64,000 bases of DNA from Nocardia transvalensis (GTDB lineage: Bacteria > Actinomycetota > Actinomycetes > Mycobacteriales > Mycobacteriaceae): positions 124,001-188,000 of the forward strand of contig NZ_JADLQQ010000008.1 of assembly GCF_015477765.1 (NCBI RefSeq). Reading direction: 5' to 3'. Below the pieces are notes generated by a model. That model was not told the origin of the DNA. It ran no database searches and saw nothing but the letters and a program-made list of their open reading frames with translations. Each line of letters starts with the position of its first letter. Position 1 is the stretch's first letter. Below, one piece after another: positions 7,851 through 16,940 of this stretch. The position numbers were made by a program, and so were the translations under genes.

Positions 7851-8843
7851 CTATCGGACGGCCGGAACCGGTTGGGCGGCATCGGCGCCCGTGTCGGTGG
7901 GGAAGGTGTCGAGGGTGGTGTTCGCGCCGCTGATGACGACCGCGACGCGTTCGTTCGGAGCGGGCCGGTAGGCGCCGGAGACCAGGGCGGAGAGGGCCGT
8001 TGCCGCGGCCGGCTCGGCGATGAGGCGGGCGGTCCGCCACAGGGCCTGCTGGGCGCGGCGGATGTCGTCGTCCTCGACCAGCACCACGCGGTCGACGTGG
8101 TCGCGGGCCAGGGGATAGACCAGGGTGCCGACCCGTTTGGGGGCCAGGGAGTCGGCGGCGATGCTGCCGGTGGGGGCGTCGGTGGGGTGCCCGGCCGCCA
8201 GGGCGGCGGTCAATGTCGGTGCTCCGCTGGGTTCCACGCCGACCACCCGCACCGAACCGGCGAAGTAGGCGGCGATGCCGCCGATCAGGCCGCCTCCGCC
8301 GACCGGCACCAGCACGGTGTCGACCGCGGTCTGCTCGGCCAGTTCGAGTGCGAGAGTGCCTTGGCCGAGCAGGGTTTCGCGTTGGTCGAAGGCGTGCACG
8401 TCGAGGGCGCCGGTCTCGGCCGCCCAGCGCTGGGCACCCGCGAGCGCATCGGCATACCGGTCACCGGCGACCACGAGATCCGCACCGCGCGAACGGATCC
8501 CGGCGACCTTCGCGGGCGGCGAGATGACCGGGACGAAGATCTTCGCCGGAATGCCCAGTCGCTGTGCGGCATCGGCGACCGCGAGGCCGTGATTGCCGCC
8601 CGAGGCCGCGACCACCCCGGCGGCGGGGACGTCTCGCATCAGCAGGTTGGCGAAGGCTCCGCGGGCCTTGAACGAGCCCGCGCGCTGCAACTGCTCCAAC
8701 TTCAGCGAGACCTCGCCGTCCGGTCCGCCGAGGTCCGCGAGCGGGACTCGGACGACGGGTGTGCGCCGCAGGTACGGGGCGATCACCTCGAAGGTCTTGC
8801 GGATCTCGTCCGACGAGATCGGCTGTATGTCGGTCGCTGTCAC
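7851..8843 (-). CDS. threonine/serine dehydratase-type PLP enzyme
   Basis: 330 residues of fold-type II PLP enzyme. The Schiff-base lysine is Lys59 in GSFKARGA, the phosphate-contacting loop is SGGNHG (81-86), and the cofactor-binding glycine loop is GGGGLIGG. It lacks the C-terminal ACT regulatory domain of biosynthetic IlvA, so it is a short catabolic-type threonine/serine dehydratase or related racemase. It starts 9 bp after the ArsR stop on the same strand; the pair likely forms an operon in which ArsR controls the enzyme. Confidence 0.87.
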   Translation of the reverse strand: MTATDIQPISSDEIRKTFEVIAPYLRRTPVVRVPLADLGGPDGEVSLKLEQLQRAGSFKARGAFANLLMRDVPAAGVVAASGGNHGLAVADAAQRLGIPAKIFVPVISPPAKVAGIRSRGADLVVAGDRYADALAGAQRWAAETGALDVHAFDQRETLLGQGTLALELAEQTAVDTVLVPVGGGGLIGGIAAYFAGSVRVVGVEPSGAPTLTAALAAGHPTDAPTGSIAADSLAPKRVGTLVYPLARDHVDRVVLVEDDDIRRAQQALWRTARLIAEPAAATALSALVSGAYRPAPNERVAVVISGANTTLDTFPTDTGADAAQPVPAVR

Positions 8844-8852
8844 TACTGTCCG

Positions 8853-9155
8853 TCACCACTCTCCACTGAGCGCCGCCTTGGCACGGGCGATCCGGGCCTC
8901 GTCGCGGCGATAGAACACCCACTGCTTGATCTTGGTGCCTCGAATCAACCCGGCCCGACTGAGGACCTTGAGATGTTCGGCGCACGTCGGCTGGCTGACC
9001 CCGAGCTTTTCGGCGATGAACAGCGAACACACCCCGTCGCGGACCAGGTCGCCGTCGGTCTGCGGGGGGAAGTGTGCCTCCGGATCGCGCAACCACTCCA
9101 GCACCCGCAGCCGTTTGTCGTTGGCGAGCGCTTTCACCAGATCCACGTCGAGCAC
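8853..9155 (-). CDS. ArsR/SmtB family winged-helix regulator
   Basis: About 100 residues from GTG 9155: VLDVDLVKALANDKRLRVLEWL, then the recognition region SLFIAEKLGVSQPTCAEHLKVLSRAGLIRGTKIKQWVFY, given here in part. There is no CxC metal box, so a metal sensor of the ArsR type is not indicated. The open frame continues to 9956 on this strand, but the upstream part is antisense to proA and is not native. GTG 9155 is favoured because TGGACA-18 bp-CATAAT ends six bases before it, giving a leaderless mRNA; ATG 9245 would overlap the proA start. Downstream is the dehydratase. Confidence 0.82.
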   Translation of the reverse strand: MLDVDLVKALANDKRLRVLEWLRDPEAHFPPQTDGDLVRDGVCSLFIAEKLGVSQPTCAEHLKVLSRAGLIRGTKIKQWVFYRRDEARIARAKAALSGEW

Positions 9156-9190
9156 CAAGCCATTATGGAAATTTCCTAATTCCCTGTCCA
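9155..9190 (-). promoter_or_regulatory. promoter and candidate operator of the ArsR gene
   Basis: On the minus strand, -35 TGGACA (9190-9185), an 18-bp spacer and -10 CATAAT (9166-9161) are followed after five bases by GTG 9155. A perfect palindrome GGAAATTTCC (9167-9176) sits directly before the -10 hexamer, where an autoregulating ArsR protein would block polymerase (inference). Confidence 0.7.
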
Positions 9191-9209
9191 GGGTCCGGTA
9201 TCTCACTGG

Positions 9210-9243
9210 TTGACCTCCTCCGCCGGTCAGTAGGCTGTTCGGC
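9210..9243 (+). promoter_or_regulatory. proA promoter, probably leaderless
   Basis: TTGACC (9210-9215), 15-bp spacer, TAGGCT (9231-9236), then seven bases to ATG 9244. The -10/start spacing leaves no room for a ribosome-binding site, so the transcript probably begins at or next to the start codon. Confidence 0.6.
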
Positions 9244-10512
9244 ATGACTGCTCCCACTGCCACCGAACTGGACGACGTCCGCACGGTGGTGCACGACGCG
9301 GCGCGCCGGGCCCGGGTGGCGTCGCGGACGCTCGCTCGACTCACCACCGCGCAGAAGGACGCCGCCCTGCATGCCGCCGCGGACGCGCTGCTGGCCGCCG
9401 AAGGCCGCGTGCTCACCGCCAACGCCGAGGACATCGAGATCGCCCGCGCCGCCGGCACCGCGGATTCCCTGCTCGACCGCCTGCGCCTGACCGAGGCCCG
9501 CATCGACGGCATCGCCTCGGGGCTGCGGCAGGTCGGGGGGCTTCCGGATCCGGTCGGAGTGGTGGTGCGCGGCTCGACGCTGCCGAACGGGCTCGAGATC
9601 CGCCAGGTCCGTGTCCCGCTCGGCGTGGTCGGCATGGTGTACGAGGCCCGCCCGAATGTCACCGTGGACGCGTTCGGCCTGGCGCTGAAGTCCGGGAACG
9701 CCGCCCTGCTGCGCGGCTCGTCGTCGGCGGCCCGATCCAACGCCGCCCTGGTCGCTGTGCTGCGCGAAGCCCTTGCCGCCCAGGGACTTCCGCAGGACGC
9801 GGTGCAACTGCTGCCGAGCGAGGACCGCTCGAGCGTGACCCACCTGATCCAGGCGCGCGGCCTGGTGGACGTGGTGATCCCGCGCGGCGGCGCCGGGCTG
9901 ATCAACGCCGTCGTGCGCGACGCACAGGTGCCGACCATCGAGACCGGCACCGGCAACTGCCACGTCTACGTCCACGCCGACGCCGATCTGGATATGGCGG
10001 AGTCGATCCTCATCAACGCCAAGACCCGCCGCCCGAGCGTGTGCAACACCGCCGAGACGGTGCTGATCGACCAGGCCATCGCCGAGGTGGCGGTGCCGCG
10101 GCTGATCGGGGCGCTGGAGAAGGCCGGGGTGACCATTCACGGCGATCTGCCGGGCCTGGTTCCGGCCACCGATCAGGACTGGGCCGACGAATACCTGTCG
10201 CTCGACATCGCGCTGAAGGTGGTCGACGATCTCGACGCCGCCGTCGAGCACATCACCCAGTGGGGCACCGGGCACACCGAGGCCATCGTCACCGCCGATC
10301 TGAAGGCCGCCCGCGAGTTCACCAGCCGGGTGGACGCCGCCGCGGTCATGGTCAACGCGTCGACTGCCTTCACCGACGGCGAGCAGTTCGGTTTCGGCGC
10401 GGAGATCGGCATCTCCACTCAGAAACTGCACGCCCGCGGCCCGATGGGCCTGCCGGAGCTGACGTCGAGCAAGTGGATCGTCTGGGGCGACGGCCAGACT
10501 CGACCGGCGTAG
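9244..10512 (+). CDS. proA: gamma-glutamyl phosphate reductase
   Basis: 422 residues, full length for ProA. It reduces gamma-glutamyl phosphate with NADPH to glutamate semialdehyde, the second step of proline synthesis. The aldehyde-dehydrogenase-type catalytic cysteine is Cys239 in ETGTGNCHVYVH; VRVPLGVVGMVYEARPNVT is the conserved family block, and the tail ends in the usual ARGPMGLPELTSSKW. proB is not adjacent in this window. The start codon overlaps the alternative ArsR ATG on the other strand, which supports the shorter ArsR start. Confidence 0.96.
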   Translation: MTAPTATELDDVRTVVHDAARRARVASRTLARLTTAQKDAALHAAADALLAAEGRVLTANAEDIEIARAAGTADSLLDRLRLTEARIDGIASGLRQVGGLPDPVGVVVRGSTLPNGLEIRQVRVPLGVVGMVYEARPNVTVDAFGLALKSGNAALLRGSSSAARSNAALVAVLREALAAQGLPQDAVQLLPSEDRSSVTHLIQARGLVDVVIPRGGAGLINAVVRDAQVPTIETGTGNCHVYVHADADLDMAESILINAKTRRPSVCNTAETVLIDQAIAEVAVPRLIGALEKAGVTIHGDLPGLVPATDQDWADEYLSLDIALKVVDDLDAAVEHITQWGTGHTEAIVTADLKAAREFTSRVDAAAVMVNASTAFTDGEQFGFGAEIGISTQKLHARGPMGLPELTSSKWIVWGDGQTRPA

Positions 10513-10585
10513 CCTGCTGTACCGTCGACCTCAGACGTTTTTACGGTGCATACCGCATGTGCCGGGCCCGAGGAGGATCCCAATA

Positions 10586-11461
10586 GTGCAGACCGCGACG
10601 CACGAGCCGATCTTCGCGTCGGTGGACGATGTGATCTCCCGGCTGGCCACCACGGGGTACCTGGCCGACAAGTCGACCGCGACCTCGGTGTTCCTGGCCG
10701 ATCGGCTCGCCAAGCCGCTGCTGATCGAGGGCCCGGCCGGTGTCGGCAAGACCGAACTGGCCCGCGCCGTGTCCCAGGTCGCGGGCGCGGAACTGGTGCG
10801 ATTGCAGTGCTACGAAGGTATCGACGAGGCGCGGGCGCTGTACGAGTGGAATCACGCCAAACAGATCCTGCGCATTCAGGCCTCGAGCGAAAACGGCTGG
10901 GAGGAAACCAAAGCCGACGTCTTCAGCGAGGAGTTTCTGCTGTCGCGTCCGCTGCTGACCGCGATCCGGCGCACCGACCCGACCGTGCTGCTCATCGATG
11001 AGGCCGACAAGGCCGACGTCGAGATCGAGGGCCTCATGCTGGAGGTGCTCAGCGACTTCGCCGTCACCGTGCCGGAATTGGGCACGATCGCCGCCACCCG
11101 CCGCCCCTTCGTGGTGCTCACCTCCAACGCGACCCGCGAACTGTCCGAGGCGCTCAAGCGGCGCTGCCTGTACCTGCACATCGACTTCCCCGACGAGGAG
11201 CTGGAACGCCGGATCCTGGCCAGCCGGGTGCCGGAGCTGAAGCCCGCGGTGGCGGCGCAACTGGTGCGGGTGGTGCACGTGCTGCGCGGTATGCAGCTGA
11301 AGAAGTTGCCGTCGGTGGCCGAATCGATCGACTGGGGCCGCACGCTGCTGGCGCTGGGCCTGAAGGATCTCGACGACAAGACGGTGCGGGCCACCCTCGG
11401 CGTGGTGCTCAAGCATCAGAGCGATCACCAGCGCGCCCTGTCCGAGTTGAAACTGGCCTGA
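10586..11461 (+). CDS. MoxR-type AAA ATPase
   Basis: 291 residues from GTG 10586, which has AGGAGG nine bases upstream. The AAA core shows Walker A GPAGVGKTEL (about residues 49-58), Walker B VLLIDEADKAD, sensor-1 VLTSNATREL and an arginine-finger region KRRCLYLHIDFP. MoxR ATPases act with VWA-domain proteins as chaperones or metal-centre insertases. The next gene, 3 bp downstream, encodes such a CoxE-like VWA protein, the same pairing as Rv2426c-Rv2425c. The client protein is unknown. Confidence 0.9.
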   Translation: MQTATHEPIFASVDDVISRLATTGYLADKSTATSVFLADRLAKPLLIEGPAGVGKTELARAVSQVAGAELVRLQCYEGIDEARALYEWNHAKQILRIQASSENGWEETKADVFSEEFLLSRPLLTAIRRTDPTVLLIDEADKADVEIEGLMLEVLSDFAVTVPELGTIAATRRPFVVLTSNATRELSEALKRRCLYLHIDFPDEELERRILASRVPELKPAVAAQLVRVVHVLRGMQLKKLPSVAESIDWGRTLLALGLKDLDDKTVRATLGVVLKHQSDHQRALSELKLA

Positions 11462-11464
11462 CCC

Positions 11465-12949
11465 ATGAGCAAGCGCAGCCCGACTCGCGCGATCGTCTCC
11501 GGGGCGCTGCGCGCCGCACCGGGCGCGGCCAAGGACCGTTCGGACGAGCCGGAACTGGCTCCGCACGGGTTGCCCGGACACCTCGTGGGTTTCGTGGAAG
11601 CATTGCGCGCCAGGGGGATACCGGTGGGGCCGTCCGAAACCGTCGACGCCGGACAGGTTCTCACCGTGCTGGACCTGATGGATCGCGAGATGCTGCGCGA
11701 GGGCTTGGCATGTGCGTTGCTGCGCCGCACGTCTCAGCGCGCCACCTTCGACGGATTGTTCGACCTGTGGTTCCCGGCGGCCCTCGGTGAACGGATCGGC
11801 GCCCAGGATGTCGACATCCCGCGCAAGCCGGACGGTGAGGTCGACATCATCGAGCTGCGAAAGATGCTGGCGGAGTTGATGCTTGCCGATCCCTCCGGGG
11901 AGCGCTCGCGGCAGCTGCAGGAGCTGGCGGCGCAGATGGTCGAGCAGATGGGGCAGTATCAGTCCGCCAACGGGCCCTCGTTCTCGGCGTATCAGACGCT
12001 CAAGGATCTGCAGCCGGAGCTGCTGGTCAGCAAGATCATCGCGGGATTGACCGCGGGGCAGGACAATTCGGAGTTCGACACCGAAGTCGCCCGGCGTGCG
12101 GCACGACAGCGGATCCGGGATTTCCGCGGCACCGTCGAGGCCGAGACGCGCCGCCGGGTGGCCGAACGCATCGGGCGCGAGCGGGTGGCCACCTACGGCG
12201 TGCAGCGCCAGGCCGAGGATGCCGACTTCCTGCGCATCTCCGAGAACGAGCTGGCCGAGCTGCGCCGCAGCAGTCAGCGCTTGGCGCGGGTGCTGGCCTC
12301 CCGCTTGGCCGCTCGCCGCCGCCGTGCCCGCCGCGGCGCGATCGATCTGCGCCGGACGCTGCGCAAATCCATGTCCACCGGCGGTGTGCCGATCAAATTG
12401 GCCGCGCGCAAACCTCGGCCGGGCCGTCCGGATCTCGTGCTGCTGTGCGATATCTCCGGCTCGGTGGCCGGATTCTCCAGTTTCACCATGCTGCTGGTGA
12501 ATTCGCTGCGCGAACAGTTCTCCCGGGTGCGGATCTTCGCCTTCGTCGACCGGGTCGACGAGGTCACCCACCTCTTCGACCAGGTGACGCCGCTGGATCA
12601 GGTGACGCGGCGGATCTTCACCGAGACCGAGGTGGTCGGCATCGAGGGGCATTCGGATTACGGTGCGGCACTGTCGGGTTTTGCCGAGAACTGGCCCGAT
12701 GCCGTCACCAGCCGCACGTCGCTGCTGATTCTCGGCGACGGCCGCACCAACTATCGCGACCCCGCCCTGGACACGCTGCGGGAGCTGGTCGGCGTCGCCA
12801 AACATGCGTACTGGCTCAATCCGGAAGCGGAAAAGATGTGGGGGACAGGCGATTCGGCCGCCCGCCGCTATGCCGAGTTCATCGAGATGCACGAATGCCG
12901 CTCGGCGCGCCAGCTGACCGCGGTCGTGAGCCGCCTGCTCCCGGTGTGA
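11465..12949 (+). CDS. VWA domain protein, CoxE-like, partner of the MoxR ATPase
   Basis: 494 residues. The N-terminal half is helical and Arg/Glu-rich with likely coiled coil. The C-terminal half is a von Willebrand A domain with the MIDAS motif DISGS at about residues 328-332, and the later MIDAS-supporting residues near SDYGAALSGF and LGDGRTNY. CoxE-type proteins act with MoxR ATPases in maturation of enzymes such as CO dehydrogenase, but no such client lies here. A 3-bp spacing from the ATPase gene implies translational coupling. Confidence 0.87.
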   Translation: MSKRSPTRAIVSGALRAAPGAAKDRSDEPELAPHGLPGHLVGFVEALRARGIPVGPSETVDAGQVLTVLDLMDREMLREGLACALLRRTSQRATFDGLFDLWFPAALGERIGAQDVDIPRKPDGEVDIIELRKMLAELMLADPSGERSRQLQELAAQMVEQMGQYQSANGPSFSAYQTLKDLQPELLVSKIIAGLTAGQDNSEFDTEVARRAARQRIRDFRGTVEAETRRRVAERIGRERVATYGVQRQAEDADFLRISENELAELRRSSQRLARVLASRLAARRRRARRGAIDLRRTLRKSMSTGGVPIKLAARKPRPGRPDLVLLCDISGSVAGFSSFTMLLVNSLREQFSRVRIFAFVDRVDEVTHLFDQVTPLDQVTRRIFTETEVVGIEGHSDYGAALSGFAENWPDAVTSRTSLLILGDGRTNYRDPALDTLRELVGVAKHAYWLNPEAEKMWGTGDSAARRYAEFIEMHECRSARQLTAVVSRLLPV

Positions 12950-12959
12950 AGGAGACCGC

Positions 12960-13292
12960 GTGGACCTGATGCCGTACTGCCTGTCCAAGCCCGGTGCCTG
13001 GCAGGACGAACCGTGGGAGGGTGATGTGGTCGCCAAGGTCGGCGACAAGATCTTCGCATTCGTGGGTGCGGACACGGTGACGCTGAAGTGCGGCCGCAAC
13101 CGTGAGGAGGCCGACGAACTGGTGCACGTATATCCGGACGAGGTGTCGGCCTCGGCCTACATCGGGCGATACGGCTGGAACACGATCCGGCTCGGCGGCG
13201 CCGTTCCGCAGGACGAGTTGCGCGAGCTCATCGATATCTCCTACGACGCGATCGTGTCGAAACTCCCGAAATCCAAGCGCCCCACGGCATGA
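12960..13292 (+). CDS. MmcQ/YjbR family DNA-binding-like protein
   Basis: 110 residues, full length for the family: PYCLSKPGAWQDEPWEGDVVAKVGDKIFAF, LKCGRNREEADEL, and a C-terminal helix with LRELIDISYDAIVSKLPKSKR. GTG 12960 follows AAGGAG by about eight bases. It comes 10 bp after the VWA gene and may be the third gene of that operon. The role of the family is not established. A more divergent copy is at 573-995. Confidence 0.85.
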   Translation: MDLMPYCLSKPGAWQDEPWEGDVVAKVGDKIFAFVGADTVTLKCGRNREEADELVHVYPDEVSASAYIGRYGWNTIRLGGAVPQDELRELIDISYDAIVSKLPKSKRPTA

Positions 13293-13343
13293 TCACAAGC
13301 CGGCGTTAAGCGAACCCCAAGCGGGGCGGGCGACCATGCCCGC

Positions 13344-13964
13344 GTGCCGAGCCGACCCCGGGACGCCGACGACGTCTTCCCCGCCGATCCCACCGACCCC
13401 TGCGCGCAGGCCCTCGCCCTGACCGAACTCGCCACGGCCCGGCTCACCACCGACCCGGTCCGCGCCGAGGCCCTGTTGCGACGTGCTCTGACGATCGGTG
13501 CGGCGGCGCTGCCCGCCGACCAGTTGGCCAGGCTGTCGTCGCTGATCGTCACCGCGGTGGCCGGTCAACCCGGCCGCGACCACGATCTCGCCGCGGCCGC
13601 CCTCGCCGCCGCCCGTAGCTGGCAGGGCCTGTCGGCCACCGACGCGGCCCACCACACGCTGCTCGCGGCCCGCATCCATTTCCGCGTCGGCGACCACCGC
13701 ACGGCGGCGGCCCTGTTCCGCCAGGCACTGTCGCATCCCGGGATCCCCTACCCCGCCTCCGAAATCGCGGTCCTCCACGAACAATTCGGCACCTCTCTGA
13801 CCGCATTGCACCGCCACCGCGCCGCCGCCCGCGAATTCACCCTCGGCGCCCGCCTGATAGCCGACGACCCCACCTTCCGCGAACTCCACGCCGACCTCCT
13901 GGCCTCTGCCGCGGCCGCCCGCACCGCCGCCCGCCGCCGCGCCCTCTTCCCCCGCCGCCGCTAA
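13344..13964 (+). CDS. TPR-like hypothetical protein
   Basis: 206 residues, Ala/Arg-rich and all-helical in appearance, with tetratricopeptide-like pairs such as DPVRAEALLRRALTIGAAALP and HRTAAALFRQALSHPGIP. No enzymatic motif, signal peptide or membrane segment is seen. It might be a repeat scaffold protein. GTG 13344 has no clear ribosome site. Codon third positions are almost all G or C, consistent with a real gene. A perfect hairpin terminator follows immediately. Confidence 0.6.
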   Translation: MPSRPRDADDVFPADPTDPCAQALALTELATARLTTDPVRAEALLRRALTIGAAALPADQLARLSSLIVTAVAGQPGRDHDLAAAALAAARSWQGLSATDAAHHTLLAARIHFRVGDHRTAAALFRQALSHPGIPYPASEIAVLHEQFGTSLTALHRHRAAAREFTLGARLIADDPTFRELHADLLASAAAARTAARRRALFPRRR

Positions 13965-13999
13965 CCCCGCCGCGCATCGCTCCGCGCTGCGCGGCGGGG
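13965..13999 (+). terminator. hairpin terminator between convergent genes
   Basis: Perfect 12-bp stem CCCCGCCGCGCA ... TGCGCGGCGGGG with an 11-base loop starting one base after the TPR-like gene stop. There is no T-run; actinobacterial terminators often lack one. It could serve both strands. Confidence 0.75.
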
Positions 14000-14144
14000 A
14001 ACCAAGTGCTGCCGATCCGGCTCGTGGTTCTGCCGTTCTGGTCTCATGCTGCGGCGCGTGTGCCTGACGTTTCCGGCACGCGTTCGCTTCATGGTCGGGG
14101 CCGGGCAGCGATTGCTGTCTTGTTCGGGCAGCGCGGGACCGTTG

Positions 14145-15686
14145 TCAAGCGGGCTGGAGGCCTGGCTTGCGGTCCTCGACGATGAAACTGGCCTTGTTCT
14201 CCACTGGTGCATCGGGTCTGGTGACGTAGGGGACCGCGCGGAAGTCGGCGCGGATCCGCTCGGGGGTGATATGGGTGCGCACGTAGCCGCGGCGGTTGTT
14301 GAAGAAGCGGATGTGCGGGTTCTCGTGGCGGATCGCCTCGGTCTCGCTGCGGGTCTCCGACCCGTCGCCGCCGCTGGCGATCGAGGTCGCCACCAGTTCG
14401 GCGCCGACGACGGGCGAACCCGGATCCTCCCAGCGCTGTTTGATGTCGGCCGCCCATGCCGAGTGCACGTCTCCTGTCAGCACGACGGGGTTGCGCACCT
14501 TGGCGTCGACCCATCCGGCCACGACGCGATCCCGGTTGGCCGCGTACCCGTCCCAGGCGTCCATGTTGTTCAGCTCGCCCGGCCCGGGCCGAATGTCCAA
14601 CTGGGCGAAGAAGACCTGCTGACCCAGCACATCCCAGCGGGCCCGCGAGTCGCGGAATCCGTCCAGCAGCCAGCGCTCCTGATCGGAGCCGGTGAGGGTG
14701 CGCTGTGCGGCGCGCCGTTCCGGGCAGTCCTTGATACCGTCGCCGCAGGCCTGGTCGTCGCGGTACTGCCGGGTGTCGAGCATGTGGAAGGTGGCCAGAT
14801 CACCCCACTGGATGCGCCGATACAGCTGGATATCCAGACCGCGCGGGATCGAGGCCCGGCGCAGCGGCATGTTCTCGTAGTATGCCTGGAACGAGGCCGT
14901 CCGCCGGGCGGCGAAATTCGGTTGCGGGCGCTCGGGCGTCATATTCGCCCAGTTGTTGTCGAGCTCGTGATCGTCGAAGACCGGTGCCCACGGTGCGATC
15001 GCATGCGCCGCCTGCAGATCCGGGTCGGTCTTGTATTGGGCAAGCCGCTGCCGGTAGTTCGCCAGCGTCTCGATTTCCGGGCCGACGTGCCTGCGCGGCT
15101 TGCCGTCGGACCCCGCGTTCTCGTAGATGTAGTCGCCCAGATGCAGGACCAGATCCGGTTCGTCCTCGGCGAGCCTGCGGTAAGCGGTGTAGAAGCCGTG
15201 CTCGTAATGCGCGCACGACACGAAACACATGGTCAGCTCGCCCATGCTGCCCGGGGCCGGCGCCGTGTGGGTCCGGCCGGTCGGGGAGAGGTGTCCCTCG
15301 GCCCGGAACCGGTAGAAGTATTGCGCACCCGGCCGCAGCCCGGCGAGCTCGACATGCACGCTGTGGCCCAATTCCGGTGCGGCGTCGGCGGTTCCGCGCT
15401 GCACGACCGAGCGGAACCGGTCGTCGTCGGCGACCTCCCACTCCACCTGTACCACCCGATTCGGCATACCGCCCATGCCGTCCTCGGCCAGCGGTTCCGG
15501 TGCCAGCCGGGTCCACAGCACGACACCGTCCGCAGACGGTTCCCCGGACGCCACGCCGAGCGTGAACGGGTCGGGTAGACCGTTGGATTGTGCCCTCGAC
15601 GGCTGGATGTCGAGCACACCGGACATGGCGCCGACCGCGGCCAAGCCGCCGGCCAGGACACTGCGACGGGAGAGACTGCCGGGCAT
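14145..15686 (-). CDS. PhoD-like alkaline phosphatase, Tat-secreted
   Basis: 513 residues. The N-terminus is a twin-arginine signal peptide (SLSRRSVLAGGLAAVGAMSG), then a PhoD N-terminal domain (DPFTLGVASGEPSADGVVLWTRL) and the metallophosphatase core (CFVSCAHYEHGFYTAYRRLAEDEPDLVLHLGDY in pieces, VFDDHELDNNW, LTGDVHSAW). It should hydrolyse phosphodiesters or monoesters outside the cell, probably with Ca/Fe. ATG 15686 was chosen because AGGAGG lies just upstream; the open frame further upstream is spurious. Divergent from nadD; no Pho box was identified. Confidence 0.93.
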   Translation of the reverse strand: MPGSLSRRSVLAGGLAAVGAMSGVLDIQPSRAQSNGLPDPFTLGVASGEPSADGVVLWTRLAPEPLAEDGMGGMPNRVVQVEWEVADDDRFRSVVQRGTADAAPELGHSVHVELAGLRPGAQYFYRFRAEGHLSPTGRTHTAPAPGSMGELTMCFVSCAHYEHGFYTAYRRLAEDEPDLVLHLGDYIYENAGSDGKPRRHVGPEIETLANYRQRLAQYKTDPDLQAAHAIAPWAPVFDDHELDNNWANMTPERPQPNFAARRTASFQAYYENMPLRRASIPRGLDIQLYRRIQWGDLATFHMLDTRQYRDDQACGDGIKDCPERRAAQRTLTGSDQERWLLDGFRDSRARWDVLGQQVFFAQLDIRPGPGELNNMDAWDGYAANRDRVVAGWVDAKVRNPVVLTGDVHSAWAADIKQRWEDPGSPVVGAELVATSIASGGDGSETRSETEAIRHENPHIRFFNNRRGYVRTHITPERIRADFRAVPYVTRPDAPVENKASFIVEDRKPGLQPA

Positions 15687-15892
15687 AACGATCCTCCTCG
15701 ATTGCATTGTGACCCAAGCTATCCGACTACGTCCGGGTGACGAGCCATGAATATTTCGATGAACGGGCGACGAGCCATAAGACGAACTTGCCGTAGCGGG
15801 GCTATTACGACACCCGGCGCGCTTTCGGCCGGGGACGCAATCCGGGCAGTTCGGAGCCCCGAGGTGGGCGGGGTTCTGGACACGGCGACCAG

Positions 15893-15906
15893 TAAGCTCG
15901 GCATTT
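15893..15906 (+). promoter_or_regulatory. candidate -10 element of nadD (leaderless)
   Basis: TAAGCT (15893-15898) lies eight bases before GTG 15907, with no ribosome site between. No good -35 was seen, so this rests on the -10 spacing alone. Confidence 0.4.
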
Positions 15907-16548
15907 GTGCAAGAGACAGGTCGGCGCAAATTGGGCGTGATGGGCGGCACCTTCGATCCGATTCATCACGGGCACCTGGTGGCCGCCAGCGAGGTCGCCA
16001 ATCGGTTCGATCTCGACGAGGTGATCTTCGTCCCGACCGGGCAGCCGTGGCAGAAGTCCCGTAAGAAGGTCAGCCCCGCCGAGGATCGCTATCTCATGAC
16101 CGTGATCGCCACCGCATCCAATCCGCGATTCTCGGTCAGCCGCGTCGACATCGACCGCGACAAGGAGACCTACACCGTCGACACCCTGCGTGACCTGCAG
16201 CAACAGTTCTCCGACGCGGATCTGTACTTCATCACCGGAGCGGACGCGCTGGCCAGCATCCTGACATGGCAGGATTGGTCGGAACTGTTCGAGCTGGCGA
16301 AATTCGTCGGCGTGAGCCGTCCGGGCTACGAATTGAACATCGACCACCTCGAGGAGCATCTGCGCGACAGCCCCGCCGATGCGCTGACGGTCATCGAGAT
16401 CCCGGCCCTGGCGATCTCGTCGAGCGAATGCCGCCGCCGCGCCGCCGAGGGCCGGCCGGTGTGGTACCTCGTGCCGGACGGGGTCGTGCAGTACATATCG
16501 AAACGGCACCTGTATGTGCCGAACGGGAACGGGAAGGTAGCTGGATGA
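15907..16548 (+). CDS. nadD: nicotinate-nucleotide adenylyltransferase
   Basis: 213 residues; transfers AMP from ATP to nicotinate mononucleotide in NAD synthesis. The nucleotidyltransferase signature GGTFDPIHHGHL is at residues 14-25 and the C-terminal ISSSECRRR motif contacts the triphosphate. GTG 15907 appears to be a leaderless start. The stop overlaps the rsfS start (ATGA at 16545-16548). The nadD-rsfS-gpgP-octT order is the same as in Mycobacterium tuberculosis. Confidence 0.96.
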   Translation: MQETGRRKLGVMGGTFDPIHHGHLVAASEVANRFDLDEVIFVPTGQPWQKSRKKVSPAEDRYLMTVIATASNPRFSVSRVDIDRDKETYTVDTLRDLQQQFSDADLYFITGADALASILTWQDWSELFELAKFVGVSRPGYELNIDHLEEHLRDSPADALTVIEIPALAISSSECRRRAAEGRPVWYLVPDGVVQYISKRHLYVPNGNGKVAG

Positions 16549-16940
16549 CTGCATCCGCCGAAGCGGTCGAGATCGCACAGACCGCCGCGCGCGCGGCCGA
16601 CGAGAAGCTGGCATCCGACGTGGTGGTGCTCGACGTCTCCGAACAGCTGGTGATCACCGACTGCTTCGTGATCGCCTCGGCGCCGAACGAGCGGCAGGTC
16701 AGCGCGATCGTCGACAACGTCGAGGAGAAGCTGCGGCTGACCGGGCACAAGCCGGTGCGACGCGAGGGCACCCGCGAGGGGCGCTGGGTGCTGCTGGACT
16801 ACGTCGAGGTCGTGGTGCATATCCAGCACAACGACGAGCGCAATTTCTATGCGCTGGAGCGGCTGTGGAAGGACTGCCCGCAGGTTCCCGTGGACGGACT
16901 GGGGGATCCGCGCCCGAACGCCTCCGGAGATACCGAGTGA
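16545..16940 (+). CDS. rsfS: ribosomal silencing factor RsfS
   Basis: 131 residues of the RsfS/Iojap family. It binds uL14 on the 50S subunit and blocks subunit joining during starvation. The conserved core reads DVVVLDVSEQLVITDCFVIASAPNERQV and ends with VVVHIQHNDERNFYALERLW (in parts). The start overlaps the nadD stop and the stop overlaps the gpgP GTG (GTGA at 16937-16940), so translation is coupled both ways. Confidence 0.95.
   Translation: MTASAEAVEIAQTAARAADEKLASDVVVLDVSEQLVITDCFVIASAPNERQVSAIVDNVEEKLRLTGHKPVRREGTREGRWVLLDYVEVVVHIQHNDERNFYALERLWKDCPQVPVDGLGDPRPNASGDTE

Noticed and set aside
6936..9179. 747-codon plus-strand frame
   Set aside because: Antisense to ribokinase, dehydratase and ArsR genes, all of which have clear motifs.
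10541..13099. 852-codon minus-strand frame
   Set aside because: Antisense to the MoxR/VWA pair; open only because of high GC at third positions.
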